Part shown: in pieces, positions 8,052 to 16,023 of the stretch
How the letters are laid out: every line of letters starts with the position of its first letter
How positions within the stretch are numbered: position 1 is the stretch's first letter
Assembly (NCBI GenBank): GCA_021813825.1
Contig: JAKAJI010000006.1
Span: 1 to 41,893 of the forward strand
DNA: 41,893 bases
Direction: 5' to 3'
DNA from: Acidobacteriota bacterium
GTDB lineage: Bacteria > Acidobacteriota > Terriglobia > Bryobacterales > Bryobacteraceae
Notes under the pieces: generated by a model
The model's database searches: none
What the model saw: only the letters and a program-made list of their open reading frames with translations
What the model was told of the DNA's origin: nothing
Position numbers and translations under genes: made by a program

Positions 8052-8470
8052 CGTCGAACAGGTCCTGGGCCTTGATGAACTGGCATCGGTAGCGGTTCTC
8101 CAGCGCTTTCAGCAGCAGGCCGCAGGCTAATCCAGTCCTGCCTACGCCCGTGTTGCCGGTGATTACGATGTTCTCCGCCATGGCGATGAACTCCAACTCC
8201 GCAAGTCCGCGGATCTGTTTGCGGTTCACGCCCGGCTGGCGGGCGAAAGGGAACGTCACCAGCGTCCATCGCTCCGGCAAGTTGGCGCGTCCGATGCGCC
8301 ACTCGAGAGCGCCCTCCCTGCTTGGCCTGCCACTGGACGCGCACCAGACGCGTCAGAAACTCCGAGTAGCTGATGTCGCCCTTTTCGGCGGCGCGCAGTT
8401 GTTCATCGCTGATCTCCAGGATGCGTCGCAGTTTAAGATTCTTCAGCAGTTGTTCCAGTTCTTCAGTCAT
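8052..8470 (-). pseudogene. istB: istB remnant (IS21 helper ATPase), frameshifted and truncated
   Basis: The first 50 residues (from MTEELEQLL at 8470, with KLRRILEISDE and LVRVQWQAKQ) are IstB. The frame then shifts at about 8316, where one extra G in a GGGAGGG run breaks the reading. The continuation in the other frame (NLPERW-type segment, then ENIVITGNTGVGRTGLA and RCQFIKAQDLFDE) is IstB again. The protein stops at FDE where the homologue would continue for roughly 100 more residues, replaced by the CAGAATTGTCCT repeats. The Walker A Lys is also Arg (GVGRTG). With a frameshift, a C-terminal loss and a changed P-loop, it is a dead gene. Its start overlaps the istA stop by 8 bp, the usual istA-istB arrangement. 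Confidence 0.88.
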
Positions 8471-9299
8471 CTTCCTCAGTTCCGTCCTTCAGCCGGAAGT
8501 ACTCGCTGATCACGCGCCTCAAGATCATTCGCCCCAGCCGGTCCAGATCGTAGAGTCCGTAGCGCGCGGCCTCACCCACCGCGCCCAGCAACGGTTCGCG
8601 CGGATACTCGGGCACGAAGCGCAGCAGTTGCCGCAGGGCAAGCGTAATCACCTTGCGGCTCCGTTGCTTCAACGCCGCCACGTAGTCCGCCAACTCCGGC
8701 GCGCCGGTGAGGATGGCGTTCTCCTCCGGATGCGGATCAGGCCGCGACGCGCGCCGGCCTCGCGGCGGCCGATGTTCCGCCAGCGTGATGCGCTGACTCT
8801 CGGCTTCGGCAATGCGCCGATGCGTTACCAGCCGGCGGGCATCCAGTTGAATCTCGATCTTGCCCTTGGTCTCGCGCACTGCCATGCGTCGCCCGATCCA
8901 CTCCACCGGCACGGAGTAGCGGTTGCTGTGCAGCGCGACATAGCCCTCGATGTCCGCCATCCTCTGATAGAGCAGGTAGACTTCCGGAATCCACGCCGGC
9001 AGCGGTTTCAGATGCAGGCACTCCACCGCGGATAACTCGCGCGGCACGGCGCGGATATGTTTCTTGTAAGTCGAGTTGACCTTGTCGCACCACTCCCGGG
9101 CCCGCTGGTTCAGATCCTCCCAAACGGAGAAGACGCGTCCGGCGAGAAAGTTGCCCTCGATAAAGCTGAAGCGGCGTTCCACTAGGCCCGAACGGTTCGC
9201 ATTGCCGATCGCGTGCGCCACGAACTCGAAGCCGAACCGCTCGCCGAACGCCGCCATTTCCGGCACCGGAACCTTCTCGCGTCCGCTGCCACGCAGCAC
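8463..9299 (-). pseudogene. istA: istA C-terminal part (IS21 transposase), cut off by an IS630
   Basis: The visible 280 residues form the second half of IstA: PVPEMAAFGERFGF, then the GLVERRF segment carrying the likely catalytic Glu, NFLAGR, the RAVPREL segment, and a C-terminal domain ending in KDGTEEDD. The open frame starts at the insertion point of the IS630 element. Removing the insertion with one TA copy restores a continuous frame reading HVI-VLRGSG across the join to the fragment at 10460-10690. The local ATG at 9314 lies inside the IS630 end and is not a natural start. Confidence 0.9.
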
Positions 9300-9301
9300 T
9301 A

Positions 9302-9329
9302 TACAGACGCGCATAATTAAAGGGACATA
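9302..9329 (+). repeat. IS630 left inverted repeat
   Basis: A 28-bp terminal repeat that starts TACAGACGCGC and ends AGGGACATA. It differs from the right copy at only two positions. Confidence 0.88.
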
Positions 9330-9367
9330 AGCGTCGGGGGTGTGTCATACTGGCGGTACGGACCGCC

Positions 9368-10425
9368 ATGTTGCCACGCCTGCTGCATCTGCATCCAGCA
9401 ATTTGCCGCCGCTTAACTCGTCTGAGCAAAGAGGCGGAACGCGATGGTGCTTATCGTGTTGCCAAGCGATTGCAAGCCGTAGTTCTCAACGCCGAGGGCC
9501 GCACCAGCGGTGAATTGGCCGCAGTCCTCAAAGCGCCGCGTTCCAAGATCTCCGAATGGTTAGCCCGCTACCAGGTCCAGGGAGTCGAGGGCTTGCTGGA
9601 AGGATACCGATCCGGAAGACCCCCGGGGCTAAATCGAGAACAGCGCCAACAACTGGCGGACCTTCTGGACAGTGGACCGGTGGCCTACGGACTGGATAAT
9701 GGCGTATGGACCTCGCCCATGATCGCGTGGGTGATTGAAGAGGAGTTCGGAGTCACCTACCATCCCGGGCATGTGCGCAAGCTGCTTCACAGGCTGGGCT
9801 TCTCCATGCAACGACCACGCCGGGTGCTGGCGCGGGCCAACGTTGCCGAGCAGGACCGGTAGCACCGGCGCGTCTATCCGCAGATTAAGAAAAAGCCCAC
9901 TCGCAAAACTGGGCCTTAATCTTTACCGACGAAGCCAGTTTCCGCCAGGACTCGACGCTGCATGCCACCTGGAGCCGAGTGGGCCATCCGCCGGAAGTCC
10001 CCGTGACCGGAGAACGCAAGAACGTCAAAATCCTGGGCGCCATCGAACTTTGGCGTACCCGTTTCCACTATCGCGAAGACCATGCCTTCAACGCTGACAC
10101 CTACTTGGCCTTCCTGGAGCAGTTGGCGCGTTCGTATCGCTGGCAAGGAGCCATTCTGATTCAGGACAACGCTTCGTATCACAAGGACTCGGAAGTCTGG
10201 ACGTGGTTCCGCTGCAACCGGCACTGGTTGGAGGTGCACCAACTACCGCCCTACTCCCCTGAATTGAATCCGACGGAGCGGCTGTGGCAACACACGCGCA
10301 GGACGGGAACTCACAATCGATACTTTGCGAGTCGGGCGGAACTGGAAACGACTCTGAGTCGCGTCTTCGGCGAGATGCCGCACCATCCCGCGCTCATCCG
10401 CTCCTATCTGCTTCCTTTTTGCTGA
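9368..10425 (+). pseudogene. IS630 transposase, split by a stop and a frame change
   Basis: Part one (9368-9862, 164 aa) is the N-terminal helix-turn-helix region: RLQAVVLNAEG, a second HTH near VLKAPRSKISEWL, and RKLLHRLGFS. It ends at a TAG at 9860. Part two, in the -1 frame from 9889 on, is the DDE domain: LIFTDEASF, then ILIQDNASYHKD, then LPPYSPELNPTERLW (D, D, E). The -1 frame opens only after the TAG, beyond a TAA at 9886-9888, so a single ribosomal slip cannot join the two as the sequence stands. A change of that TAG to CAG would restore an overlap containing the slip-prone AAGAAAAAG at 9887-9895. I therefore call it a nonsense-mutated copy of a probably frameshift-regulated transposase. 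Confidence 0.82.
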
Positions 10426-10429
10426 CTAC

Positions 10430-10457
10430 TATGTCCCTGTAATTATGCGCGCCTGTA
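10430..10457 (-). repeat. IS630 right inverted repeat
   Basis: A 28-bp terminal repeat that starts 4 bp after the transposase stop codon. On the minus strand it reads TACAGGCGCGC onward and matches the left copy at 26 of 28 positions. Confidence 0.88.
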
Positions 10458-10459
10458 TA

Positions 10460-10690
10460 TCACATGCGTGTTATCGATCATCACGCGCCTTGCAGCGCCC
10501 CCCGTGTAGCGCAACGCGTCGGTGAGAAACACCTTGCAGTCGAACCGCTGGAACGTCGGGTAGCACTGGAAGAACAACATCCGCGAGTAGCACAGCACGG
10601 CTGAAGCGGTCTGCACCTTGCGCTTCTTACCCGCCAGTTCTACTTCGTGCGGAGAAGTGTCGTGCTAAAGCTCCTCGCCTAATCATCAGG
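10460..10690 (-). pseudogene. istA: istA middle fragment (IS21 transposase)
   Basis: In one minus-strand frame this encodes HDTSPHEVEL, a KRKVQTASAVLCYSRM segment, TFQRFDCKVF and RRVMIDNTHVI, the middle of IstA leading into the piece at 8463-9299. A TAG replaces the Gln expected just before HDTSPH. Upstream the similarity ends at in-frame stops near 10690, so the N-terminal DNA-binding part is gone. Confidence 0.82.
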
Positions 10691-10709
10691 ACTCCGTAAT
10701 GGTAAGGGA

Positions 10710-10776
10710 AGCCACCTGTCCACGTCTTCCATAGGCGAAGGGGCGGCGTGATTCTTCCATTATTTGGAAGGTGGCT
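10710..10776. repeat. short inverted repeats flanking the IS1634 left end
   Basis: AGCCACCT (10710-10717) is complementary to AGGTGGCT (10769-10776). Inside the right arm, CTTCCA and TGGAAG around 10754-10770 form a second small hairpin. The roughly 90 bp between the istA remnant and the IS1634 contain nothing else I recognise. It may be the relic of another IS end. Confidence 0.4.
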
Positions 10777-10782
10777 CCTAGG

Positions 10783-12749
10783 CCGAAGTTCTTGGGGCTG
10801 AGCACAGGAAGGCCAGGCGAAGCAACAGGTTAGAGAGATTCAGGGATGGGTTTACTGCCTACAGGGCAGGGCTCAGTTGGCCCGCAGAGTGACGCCGAGT
10901 AAATCCAGGGCGCGCTGCTGAAGCGTGGTGGGCTGGGTGAGCATATCGAAGGCGGCGATGTTTTCGTCGTTGGGTTGAATTCTGTTTCTGGCGATCATCG
11001 CCAAGTCACCGAGCAGAGTTTGAAAGCTGTGCACCTTGCTCCCGTCGGCGGTGTGTTTGGTAAGGGCCTTGCGCCTGGCAGCGGCGGAGCGTTGCGCGGG
11101 AGCGACGATGGAAGCGCGGGCGGCCTGGGCCTGCGGCTTGTCATCGTCATCGAAAAGAATCGGCGCCAGGAGTTGGCGCATATGCCATTCCACGTAATAA
11201 GCCAACATACAAAGAAGGATGTGGGCGCGGACGCGATCGGGCAGGCGGTGATGGATAGGGCGCACCTGCAGATCGACGGTCTTCAGGCTACGGAAGGCCC
11301 GCTCCGCGCCGGCCAGGCTTTTGTAACTGGCTACGACCTGTTGACCGGATAGTGCTTCTTTGTTGACGCTGGTCCGAATGACATAGATTCCGTCCAGGTT
11401 TTCCTGGCGTGCAATGTTGGCCGTTTTTCGTTCGTAGGCAAAACTGTCCTCTTTGATGCGTAACTGAAAATGTTTGCCCATCTTGTAACGGTTGAGAATT
11501 CTGCCGGCGCGCAAGCCGATGTTCTGTTTGCCGCGCAAGGGGCGCTTGCGACGCTTCGTTGCCACGGCGATCTTCTCCAGTTGCTTCCCGGTGGCCGCCA
11601 GCAGGCCGGGTCTCTGGCGCGCACGCTCCTCGGCCAACAGAGGGTTGAAACAGGCGATCAGACGTTCGCCTGGGAAGTCCGGATGAGCGATCTCGACCAG
11701 ATCCGTTTTGTCGAACAGAGACATCTGCAGTTGGCCGCTGGCAGCCAGTCTCTGGATCTGGCTGGCGCGCAGAGCGGAGATCCATTGGATGCCCTGGGAG
11801 GCCGGCAGATCTTCGCGAATGCGGGCGCTGGTGATCATGCCGCGGTCGCCGATGAGCACCACCCCGGAGAGACCGAATCGCTGGCGCAGTTTGCCGGCCT
11901 GGATGGCGACAGTTTTAGGATCGGAGGTATTGTCGGCAAATACTTCGACCGCGACCGGGCATCCGGCGGCATTGGTGAGCAGGCCGAAAACGATCTGCAA
12001 CTTGCCGGACTTGTCATCGCGCGAGTGACCGAGTTTGCCCAGAGGACAGTGGCGCCCTTCAAAGTAAGTGGAAGTCAAGTCATAGAGCACTAAGCCGCCC
12101 TGAGAGAGTTGGCGTTTGGCGAGTGCCTGCTCGATGCGTGCCTGTTGTGGGAGCAGCCAGTCCATGGCCCGGTAGAGTTCGGCTTCCTCGGCGGAATCCA
12201 GATGGAGTAAGTCGCCGAGACTGTGGTGGAGGGTATCGCTATGAAGGCCGCGAGCGGTGGCGAGTTTGGAGGCCGGCTCGATGATGCGCGCCACGATCAT
12301 GGCGATGACGAGGTTGCGCTGCCGGCCGGGGGAAGGATCGAGGATGGAATCCAGTTGCAGGTTGTGCAGGCAACCGAGGACTGCGGCGGCATGGCCGTGC
12401 GGCCGGGAGCGGGCGATGCGGAAACAATCCGGCAGAGGGGCGGAGGGGGCAGCCAGAGAACCGGCGAGGGCGAGGCGGAGGGCTTCAATCTGACGAGCGC
12501 CGAGATGAGTGATGTTGGCGAGGGTGCGGGTTTTGACTTTGCCGTGCTGGCGATAGGATTCGCGGAGGAGGATGGCGGGCGGGGAGTTGCGGTTGGGGAT
12601 GGTGGCCACGTACATGCTTACATCATACACGCAATACATATATTAATAAACATAAAGTCGCAACTCATACATGCCTACGCCATCGCTCGAAAAACCTTCT
12701 AACGTCATCAAAACAAATTCATTCCCCTCAGCGGCGGTCAGAACTTCGG
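10783..12749 (-). mobile_element. IS1634-family insertion sequence, about 1.97 kb
   Basis: The element carries one intact leftward transposase gene. CCGAAGTTCT at 10783-10792 is the exact inverse of AGAACTTCGG at 12740-12749, and weaker similarity (CTGAG) continues inward on both sides. The implied length suits IS1634 elements. No clean target duplication was seen: flanks read CTAGG on the left and ATTAG on the right. The right end sits one base before the stop codon of the LysR gene. Confidence 0.75.
10873..12615 (-). CDS. IS1634-type (IS4 superfamily) DDE transposase, about 580 aa
   Basis: A long intact transposase. The N-terminus (MYVATIPNRNSPPAILLRES) and the RIARSRPHGHAAAVL region are typical of the IS1634 group. 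Catalytic candidates are the Asp in LVLYDLTSTYF, the Asp in VVLIGDRGM, and the Glu in the SLAGAERAFRSLK segment, as in the IS4 YREK region. I chose the ATG at 12615 because it directly precedes the conserved N-terminus; an in-frame ATG eight codons upstream (12639) is possible. No frameshift or internal stop is seen, so this copy may be active. Confidence 0.93.
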   Translation of the reverse strand: MYVATIPNRNSPPAILLRESYRQHGKVKTRTLANITHLGARQIEALRLALAGSLAAPSAPLPDCFRIARSRPHGHAAAVLGCLHNLQLDSILDPSPGRQRNLVIAMIVARIIEPASKLATARGLHSDTLHHSLGDLLHLDSAEEAELYRAMDWLLPQQARIEQALAKRQLSQGGLVLYDLTSTYFEGRHCPLGKLGHSRDDKSGKLQIVFGLLTNAAGCPVAVEVFADNTSDPKTVAIQAGKLRQRFGLSGVVLIGDRGMITSARIREDLPASQGIQWISALRASQIQRLAASGQLQMSLFDKTDLVEIAHPDFPGERLIACFNPLLAEERARQRPGLLAATGKQLEKIAVATKRRKRPLRGKQNIGLRAGRILNRYKMGKHFQLRIKEDSFAYERKTANIARQENLDGIYVIRTSVNKEALSGQQVVASYKSLAGAERAFRSLKTVDLQVRPIHHRLPDRVRAHILLCMLAYYVEWHMRQLLAPILFDDDDKPQAQAARASIVAPAQRSAAARRKALTKHTADGSKVHSFQTLLGDLAMIARNRIQPNDENIAAFDMLTQPTTLQQRALDLLGVTLRAN

Positions 12750-12750
12750 A

Positions 12751-13770
12751 TTAGAGGTCCGTGATCGTGGCAGCATCAGGTGGAATCAGGTCGCTTGCTA
12801 GCGAAATGAAGTCGTCAACTAGTCGAGGTCGATGGCCTCCGGCGTACAGGAGACCGGTCTCGACGACAAGGGATGCCTCCGTGAACGCACGCAACAAGAC
12901 ACCCTTTGGTCGTAAGTGCAATTCCGATGCCTTCAGGATCGCTACGCCGAATCCCTCGCGTGCCAAGGCGAGAGCTACTGTAGCCGAATGAGCGTGATGA
13001 GTCACCGAAGGAGGATAGCCAACTCCGCGAAGCAGAGCGCAGATACTTCCCCACACCCCCGAATCTGGAGACCCGAGCGCCTGGATGGCGGGCTCCCCGC
13101 TGAGATGCGACGGGGAGATGGCTCGGCGGCGCGCCAACCGATGCGTCACTGGCAACCCGACAACCAATGGCTCTCGCCATATGCACCGACTCTCGATGTG
13201 CTCGGCACTGGGCAACAGACCGATGGCAACATGGCTCGTCCCATCCGACAAGCACTCTGAGAGCCTTTCGCCGGCGACACTCTGAAAACGAACCGGTGTT
13301 CGAAAGCCGGCCTCCACAACAAGCTTCCGGATGCGAGCGAGTATTCGGACGTCGACTTGCGGCGCATACGCCACTTCGATCCGCTCAGGTTCACCACGCG
13401 CGATCGATCGAGTGAGGGACTCGCCAGTTCTGGCAGCCAGCAGGACTCGTTCGGCAAACGGTATCAGCACACGCCCGGCCTCCGTCAACTCGGCGCCCCG
13501 CGGAGTCCGGACGAACAGCCTGGTGCCGAGTCTGGATTCGAGTTTATGAATATGCCGCGAAACTGCAGATTGGTCGAGGTGGAGCCGTTGCGCTGCGCGC
13601 GTGAAATGTGACTGCTCCGCCACGGCCACCGCACATAGATACTGGATCATGTCACCCAGCGGAACCGTGCCACACGATGAAGTTTCGTCGTCTGCGCCCG
13701 CTTCCATGCCTGCCTGTCGCTCGTTATTGCCCCGGAAATTCCCAGACCTTCCGATTTCTTCAAGCTCCAT
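12751..13770 (-). CDS. LysR-type transcriptional regulator with N-terminal extension, about 339 aa
   Basis: From residue 41 (MIQYLCAVAVAEQ) it is a standard LysR protein: an HTH in SHFTRAAQRLHLDQSAVSRH, then LESRLGTRLFVRT, then a two-lobed effector-binding domain. The HTH is normally at the very N-terminus, so the 40 preceding residues (Glu/Gly/Ser-rich) are unusual. They are supported by an AGAGGAG ribosome site just before the ATG at 13770. The ATG at 13650 would give a conventional protein of about 299 residues. The TAA stop at 12751-12753 lies one base from the IS1634 end, so the last codons may have been altered by the insertion. The target genes are unknown; the nearest divergent gene is the excisionase-like one. 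Confidence 0.9.
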   Translation of the reverse strand: MELEEIGRSGNFRGNNERQAGMEAGADDETSSCGTVPLGDMIQYLCAVAVAEQSHFTRAAQRLHLDQSAVSRHIHKLESRLGTRLFVRTPRGAELTEAGRVLIPFAERVLLAARTGESLTRSIARGEPERIEVAYAPQVDVRILARIRKLVVEAGFRTPVRFQSVAGERLSECLSDGTSHVAIGLLPSAEHIESRCIWREPLVVGLPVTHRLARRRAISPSHLSGEPAIQALGSPDSGVWGSICALLRGVGYPPSVTHHAHSATVALALAREGFGVAILKASELHLRPKGVLLRAFTEASLVVETGLLYAGGHRPRLVDDFISLASDLIPPDAATITDL

Positions 13771-13928
13771 TCGTACTCCTCTACTTGTAGGAGTCATCTC
13801 CCGTTAAATTTCTAACCTCTCCGGGGGATGAGATACGCGTCGCACTCTCACACGCCGTCGATCCGCCGCGAACATCCCGGGCTTTCCACATAACATTGGA
13901 CTCGGCGCATTCGGTCGTCGTATTCTCA

Positions 13929-14243
13929 ATGGCGAAGAGACTCCAGGAGACTACGGGAAGCGCCGTGGACACTAGCTTCAGCGACAGGCTTGAAGAAATC
14001 GTCGATCGCGTCGCGGCCTTGATTGCAGCGCGACTCGAGGCGAGAATCGCATCGCCTGGCGGGAAAGGCAAGGTCACTCCGCGACTGCTCACAGTGAAAG
14101 AGGCTGCGGCGTATGTCGGCCGCACGGAGCAGGCCGTCCAGCACCTAATTCACCGGAAGGAACTCGTGGTTGTCCGCCGTGGCCGCCGCGTGCATCTGGA
14201 TCGCGCCGACCTAGACCGCTGGATCGACGGGAATAAGTGCTGA
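13929..14243 (+). CDS. excisionase-like helix-turn-helix protein, about 104 aa
   Basis: The C-terminal 55 residues form a MerR/excisionase-type winged HTH: LLTVKEAAAYVGRTEQAVQHLIHRKEL, then VVVRRGRRVHLDRADLDRWID. The N-terminal half is a helical linker (SDRLEEIVDRVAALIAARLEARI) that could oligomerise. I chose the ATG at 13929 (MAKRLQ); a start 11 codons upstream is also open. The gene ends inside the 3' end of the integrase gene, converging with a 33-bp overlap. That pairing suggests recombination directionality or integrase control, which is inferred. Confidence 0.78.
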   Translation: MAKRLQETTGSAVDTSFSDRLEEIVDRVAALIAARLEARIASPGGKGKVTPRLLTVKEAAAYVGRTEQAVQHLIHRKELVVVRRGRRVHLDRADLDRWIDGNKC

Positions 14244-15302
14244 ATCCTGCCTGCGATCATCCTCAGATGACGCCGCATGCCGACGGACCATTTCCTTCGC
14301 GGACTTGATGTCGTCGATATCCACGATGTTGTAGCGCCGTTCCATCGAATCCGTCCTGTGTCCGGATATGCGCATTCGCACCACTTGAGGCACGCCGGCT
14401 CGCCGAAGGTTCCGAACCGCCGTCCGGCGCAGGTCGTGGAACTTCAACTCCGGCACGCCGGCCGTCCTGCAGGCAGTTTTCCAGGCGCCGCGAAATTCCT
14501 TTATCGGAACCCCATCCCGATGAAATACGCGCTGGCAGCCGTCGGCATTATCTCTCGACCAGGCAAGCCATGACTTCATGTCCCCGTCGAAGATCGGCAC
14601 TGCCCGCGTGTGCCCCGTCTTGGTTTCTCCCGCGCGCAACGTGATGAACTCCTGCCGCCAGTCGACTTGGTCCCACTCAATCGCTAGCAACTCTCCCAAA
14701 CGGATGCCCGTGAAATACGCCGTCACGAATAGCGGCTTGAGGTAGTCGGGGAGCGCGTCACGCAGCCGGAAATACTGGTCGTCGGTCAAGAACCCCTGCC
14801 GAGCATTCGTCTCGGCGACCATCGGAAAGAAGGGCATGTTGAGAACCTTGGGCGGCGTACATTTGCGCCCCAGGTTGAGAGCGATCCGGAGCAGGGACAA
14901 CTCACGATTGCAGGTTGCCTCCGATCGGCCCTCTGCTGTCCGCTTCCGGCGGTAGTCCTTCAGCTTTTCGGTGGTGAGCGCCGCAGGCTTGAGGTGGCCG
15001 AAAAACGGCCGAAGGTTCGACTCGATCACGAGGCGCCAAATCTTGGCCGTGGAGCCCTTCGCGTTCGCCTCCGCGTGTTCGAGCAGATCATCGAGGAGTT
15101 GGCCGCAGGTAGTACGCTCAACGGCGACGTTGCCGACCTCGCCTCGCACCTTGCGCCCGAGAATCTCATCTCGTAACCGGCGGGCATCCCGGACGTCCGA
15201 GGAATGCGATGACTTCTGGTACTGTTTCCCGTCGACCCAATACGAGACGTACCAAATGTTGCCCCGCTTGCGAAGGGTTCCGACTCCGTAGTGGCGTCCC
15301 AT
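14211..15302 (-). CDS. tyrosine site-specific integrase, 363 aa
   Basis: A phage/island-type tyrosine recombinase. It has an N-terminal arm-binding region (WYVSYWVDGKQYQKSS), a core-binding domain (about residues 60-160), and a catalytic domain with the full residue set: Arg201 in TGIRLGE, Lys228, the HDLRR box at 289-293, His315 in SGHRTDS, and Tyr324 in RRYNIVD. Its start lies 100 bp from the 3' end of tRNA-Leu(GAG), the usual position for integrases that target tRNA 3' ends. It reads away from the tRNA into the accessory region. All key residues are present, so it is probably functional. Confidence 0.95.
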   Translation of the reverse strand: MGRHYGVGTLRKRGNIWYVSYWVDGKQYQKSSHSSDVRDARRLRDEILGRKVRGEVGNVAVERTTCGQLLDDLLEHAEANAKGSTAKIWRLVIESNLRPFFGHLKPAALTTEKLKDYRRKRTAEGRSEATCNRELSLLRIALNLGRKCTPPKVLNMPFFPMVAETNARQGFLTDDQYFRLRDALPDYLKPLFVTAYFTGIRLGELLAIEWDQVDWRQEFITLRAGETKTGHTRAVPIFDGDMKSWLAWSRDNADGCQRVFHRDGVPIKEFRGAWKTACRTAGVPELKFHDLRRTAVRNLRRAGVPQVVRMRISGHRTDSMERRYNIVDIDDIKSAKEMVRRHAASSEDDRRQDSALIPVDPAV

Positions 15303-15318
15303 GCCCGGAGCTTACCAC

Positions 15319-15341
15319 AAAACCGTACCAAAAACCGTACC
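15319..15341. repeat. two tandem AAAACCGTACC repeats between int and tRNA-Leu
   Basis: Identical 11-mers at 15319-15329 and 15331-15341, one helical turn apart (12-bp period). An AATGGCC direct repeat also occurs near 15351 and 15375. The placement fits integrase arm-type or accessory sites at the attachment region; that role is inferred. Confidence 0.6.
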
Positions 15342-15401
15342 AGTGAAACAAATGGCCATCCGTCTCAAATTGGCGAATGGCCGTAAGTTATTGATTATAC
15401 T

Positions 15402-15488
15402 TGGTGCGGAGAGGGGGACTTGAACCCCCACGGGATTGCTCCCGCTAGCACCTCAAGCTAGTGCGTCTGCCAATTCCGCCACCTCCGC
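15402..15488 (-). tRNA. tRNA-Leu (anticodon GAG), CCA encoded
   Basis: Read leftward, the 87-nt gene has acceptor GCGGAGG pairing with TCTCCGC, an anticodon stem CTAGC/GCTAG around loop TTGAGGT (anticodon GAG), the long variable arm of class II tRNAs (CGGGA/TCCCG), the T-loop TTCAAGT, and an encoded CCA at 15402-15404. It lies 17 bp downstream of secG and may be co-transcribed with it. Its 3' end faces the integrase and is the likely attachment site. Confidence 0.97.
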
Positions 15489-15505
15489 GTGACGTAAACT
15501 CGAAC

Positions 15506-15925
15506 CTACTTCTTTGCCGGGGCCGGCGGCACCACCGGAACCGGCTTGGCGTTGCCGCCTTCCGGCGTGACGGTCACGTTGCCCAGCGGTTTGCCGGGTT
15601 GAATCGGGGCTTGTGCGGGAGCGGCTGGCACCGTCTTCGTTACCGTGGCCTTGGTTTTGTCCAGCACGCTGCGCTCCCCAACGCTGCCCGCGTTGCGATT
15701 GGCCAGGATCGCCAGCGTGAGCGATGTGACCATGAACAACGCCGCCGCGAGCGTGGTCGCTTTTGAAAGCACCGTCGCCGAGCCGCGAGGACCGAACGCG
15801 GTCTGCGAACCCATGCCGCCAAAAGCGCCGGCGAGATCCGCCGCCTGCCCGCTCTGCAGCAGCACCACAATCATCAGAAAGAAGCAGACCACCACGTGGA
15901 TGATCGTAACGAATACCGTCAGCAT
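15506..15925 (-). CDS. secG: preprotein translocase subunit SecG, 139 aa
   Basis: SecG is the small two-helix component of the SecYEG translocon. The protein has helix 1 (VFVTIIHVVVCFFLMIVVLLQSG), the characteristic cytosolic loop with LAGAFGGMGSQTAFGPRGSATVLSKAT, and helix 2 (LAAALFMVTSLTLAILA). A Pro/Ala/Val-rich tail of about 50 residues follows, longer than in E. coli SecG but common in SecG of other phyla. A GAAGGA ribosome site precedes the ATG. The gene is followed directly by tRNA-Leu. Confidence 0.95.
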   Translation of the reverse strand: MLTVFVTIIHVVVCFFLMIVVLLQSGQAADLAGAFGGMGSQTAFGPRGSATVLSKATTLAAALFMVTSLTLAILANRNAGSVGERSVLDKTKATVTKTVPAAPAQAPIQPGKPLGNVTVTPEGGNAKPVPVVPPAPAKK

Positions 15926-16023
15926 GCTTATCCTTCACGCCGGCGCAAACTTCCCTCACCGCACACGGCCGGCGCGCGCACAAATCTTTTCGAGGGCTTT
16001 CCCTAGTATAAATCACGCGGGGT

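Larger units (their letters stand above)
9302..10457 (+). mobile_element. IS630-family insertion sequence, 1156 bp, with TA duplication
   Basis: The ends are near-perfect inverted repeats: 9302-9329 and 10430-10457 match at 26 of 28 positions, starting TACAG. A TA dinucleotide flanks each side (9300-9301 and 10458-10459), the hallmark of IS630/mariner-type insertion. Removing the element with one TA rejoins istA in frame. The transposase gene is split. Confidence 0.92.
8052..10690 (-). mobile_element. IS21-family remnant, interrupted by an IS630 element
   Basis: Leftward istA-istB fragments with an IS630 element inserted in istA. Both outer parts of the element are lost: the istB 3' part on the left and the istA 5' part on the right, beyond about 10690. 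Gene order and overlap are those of IS21. The remnant cannot transpose by itself. Confidence 0.85.

Noticed and set aside
7486-8130. A 214-codon plus-strand frame in the IS tail as a passenger gene
   Set aside because: It runs across the right IS end and the repeat cluster into the istB remnant, and contains both strong hairpins; not a plausible gene.
10645-10660. GTGCGGAGA match to the tRNA-Leu 3' end as a possible attR
   Set aside because: Only nine bases, and it lies within istA coding sequence (the HDTSPHEVE region); a chance match.
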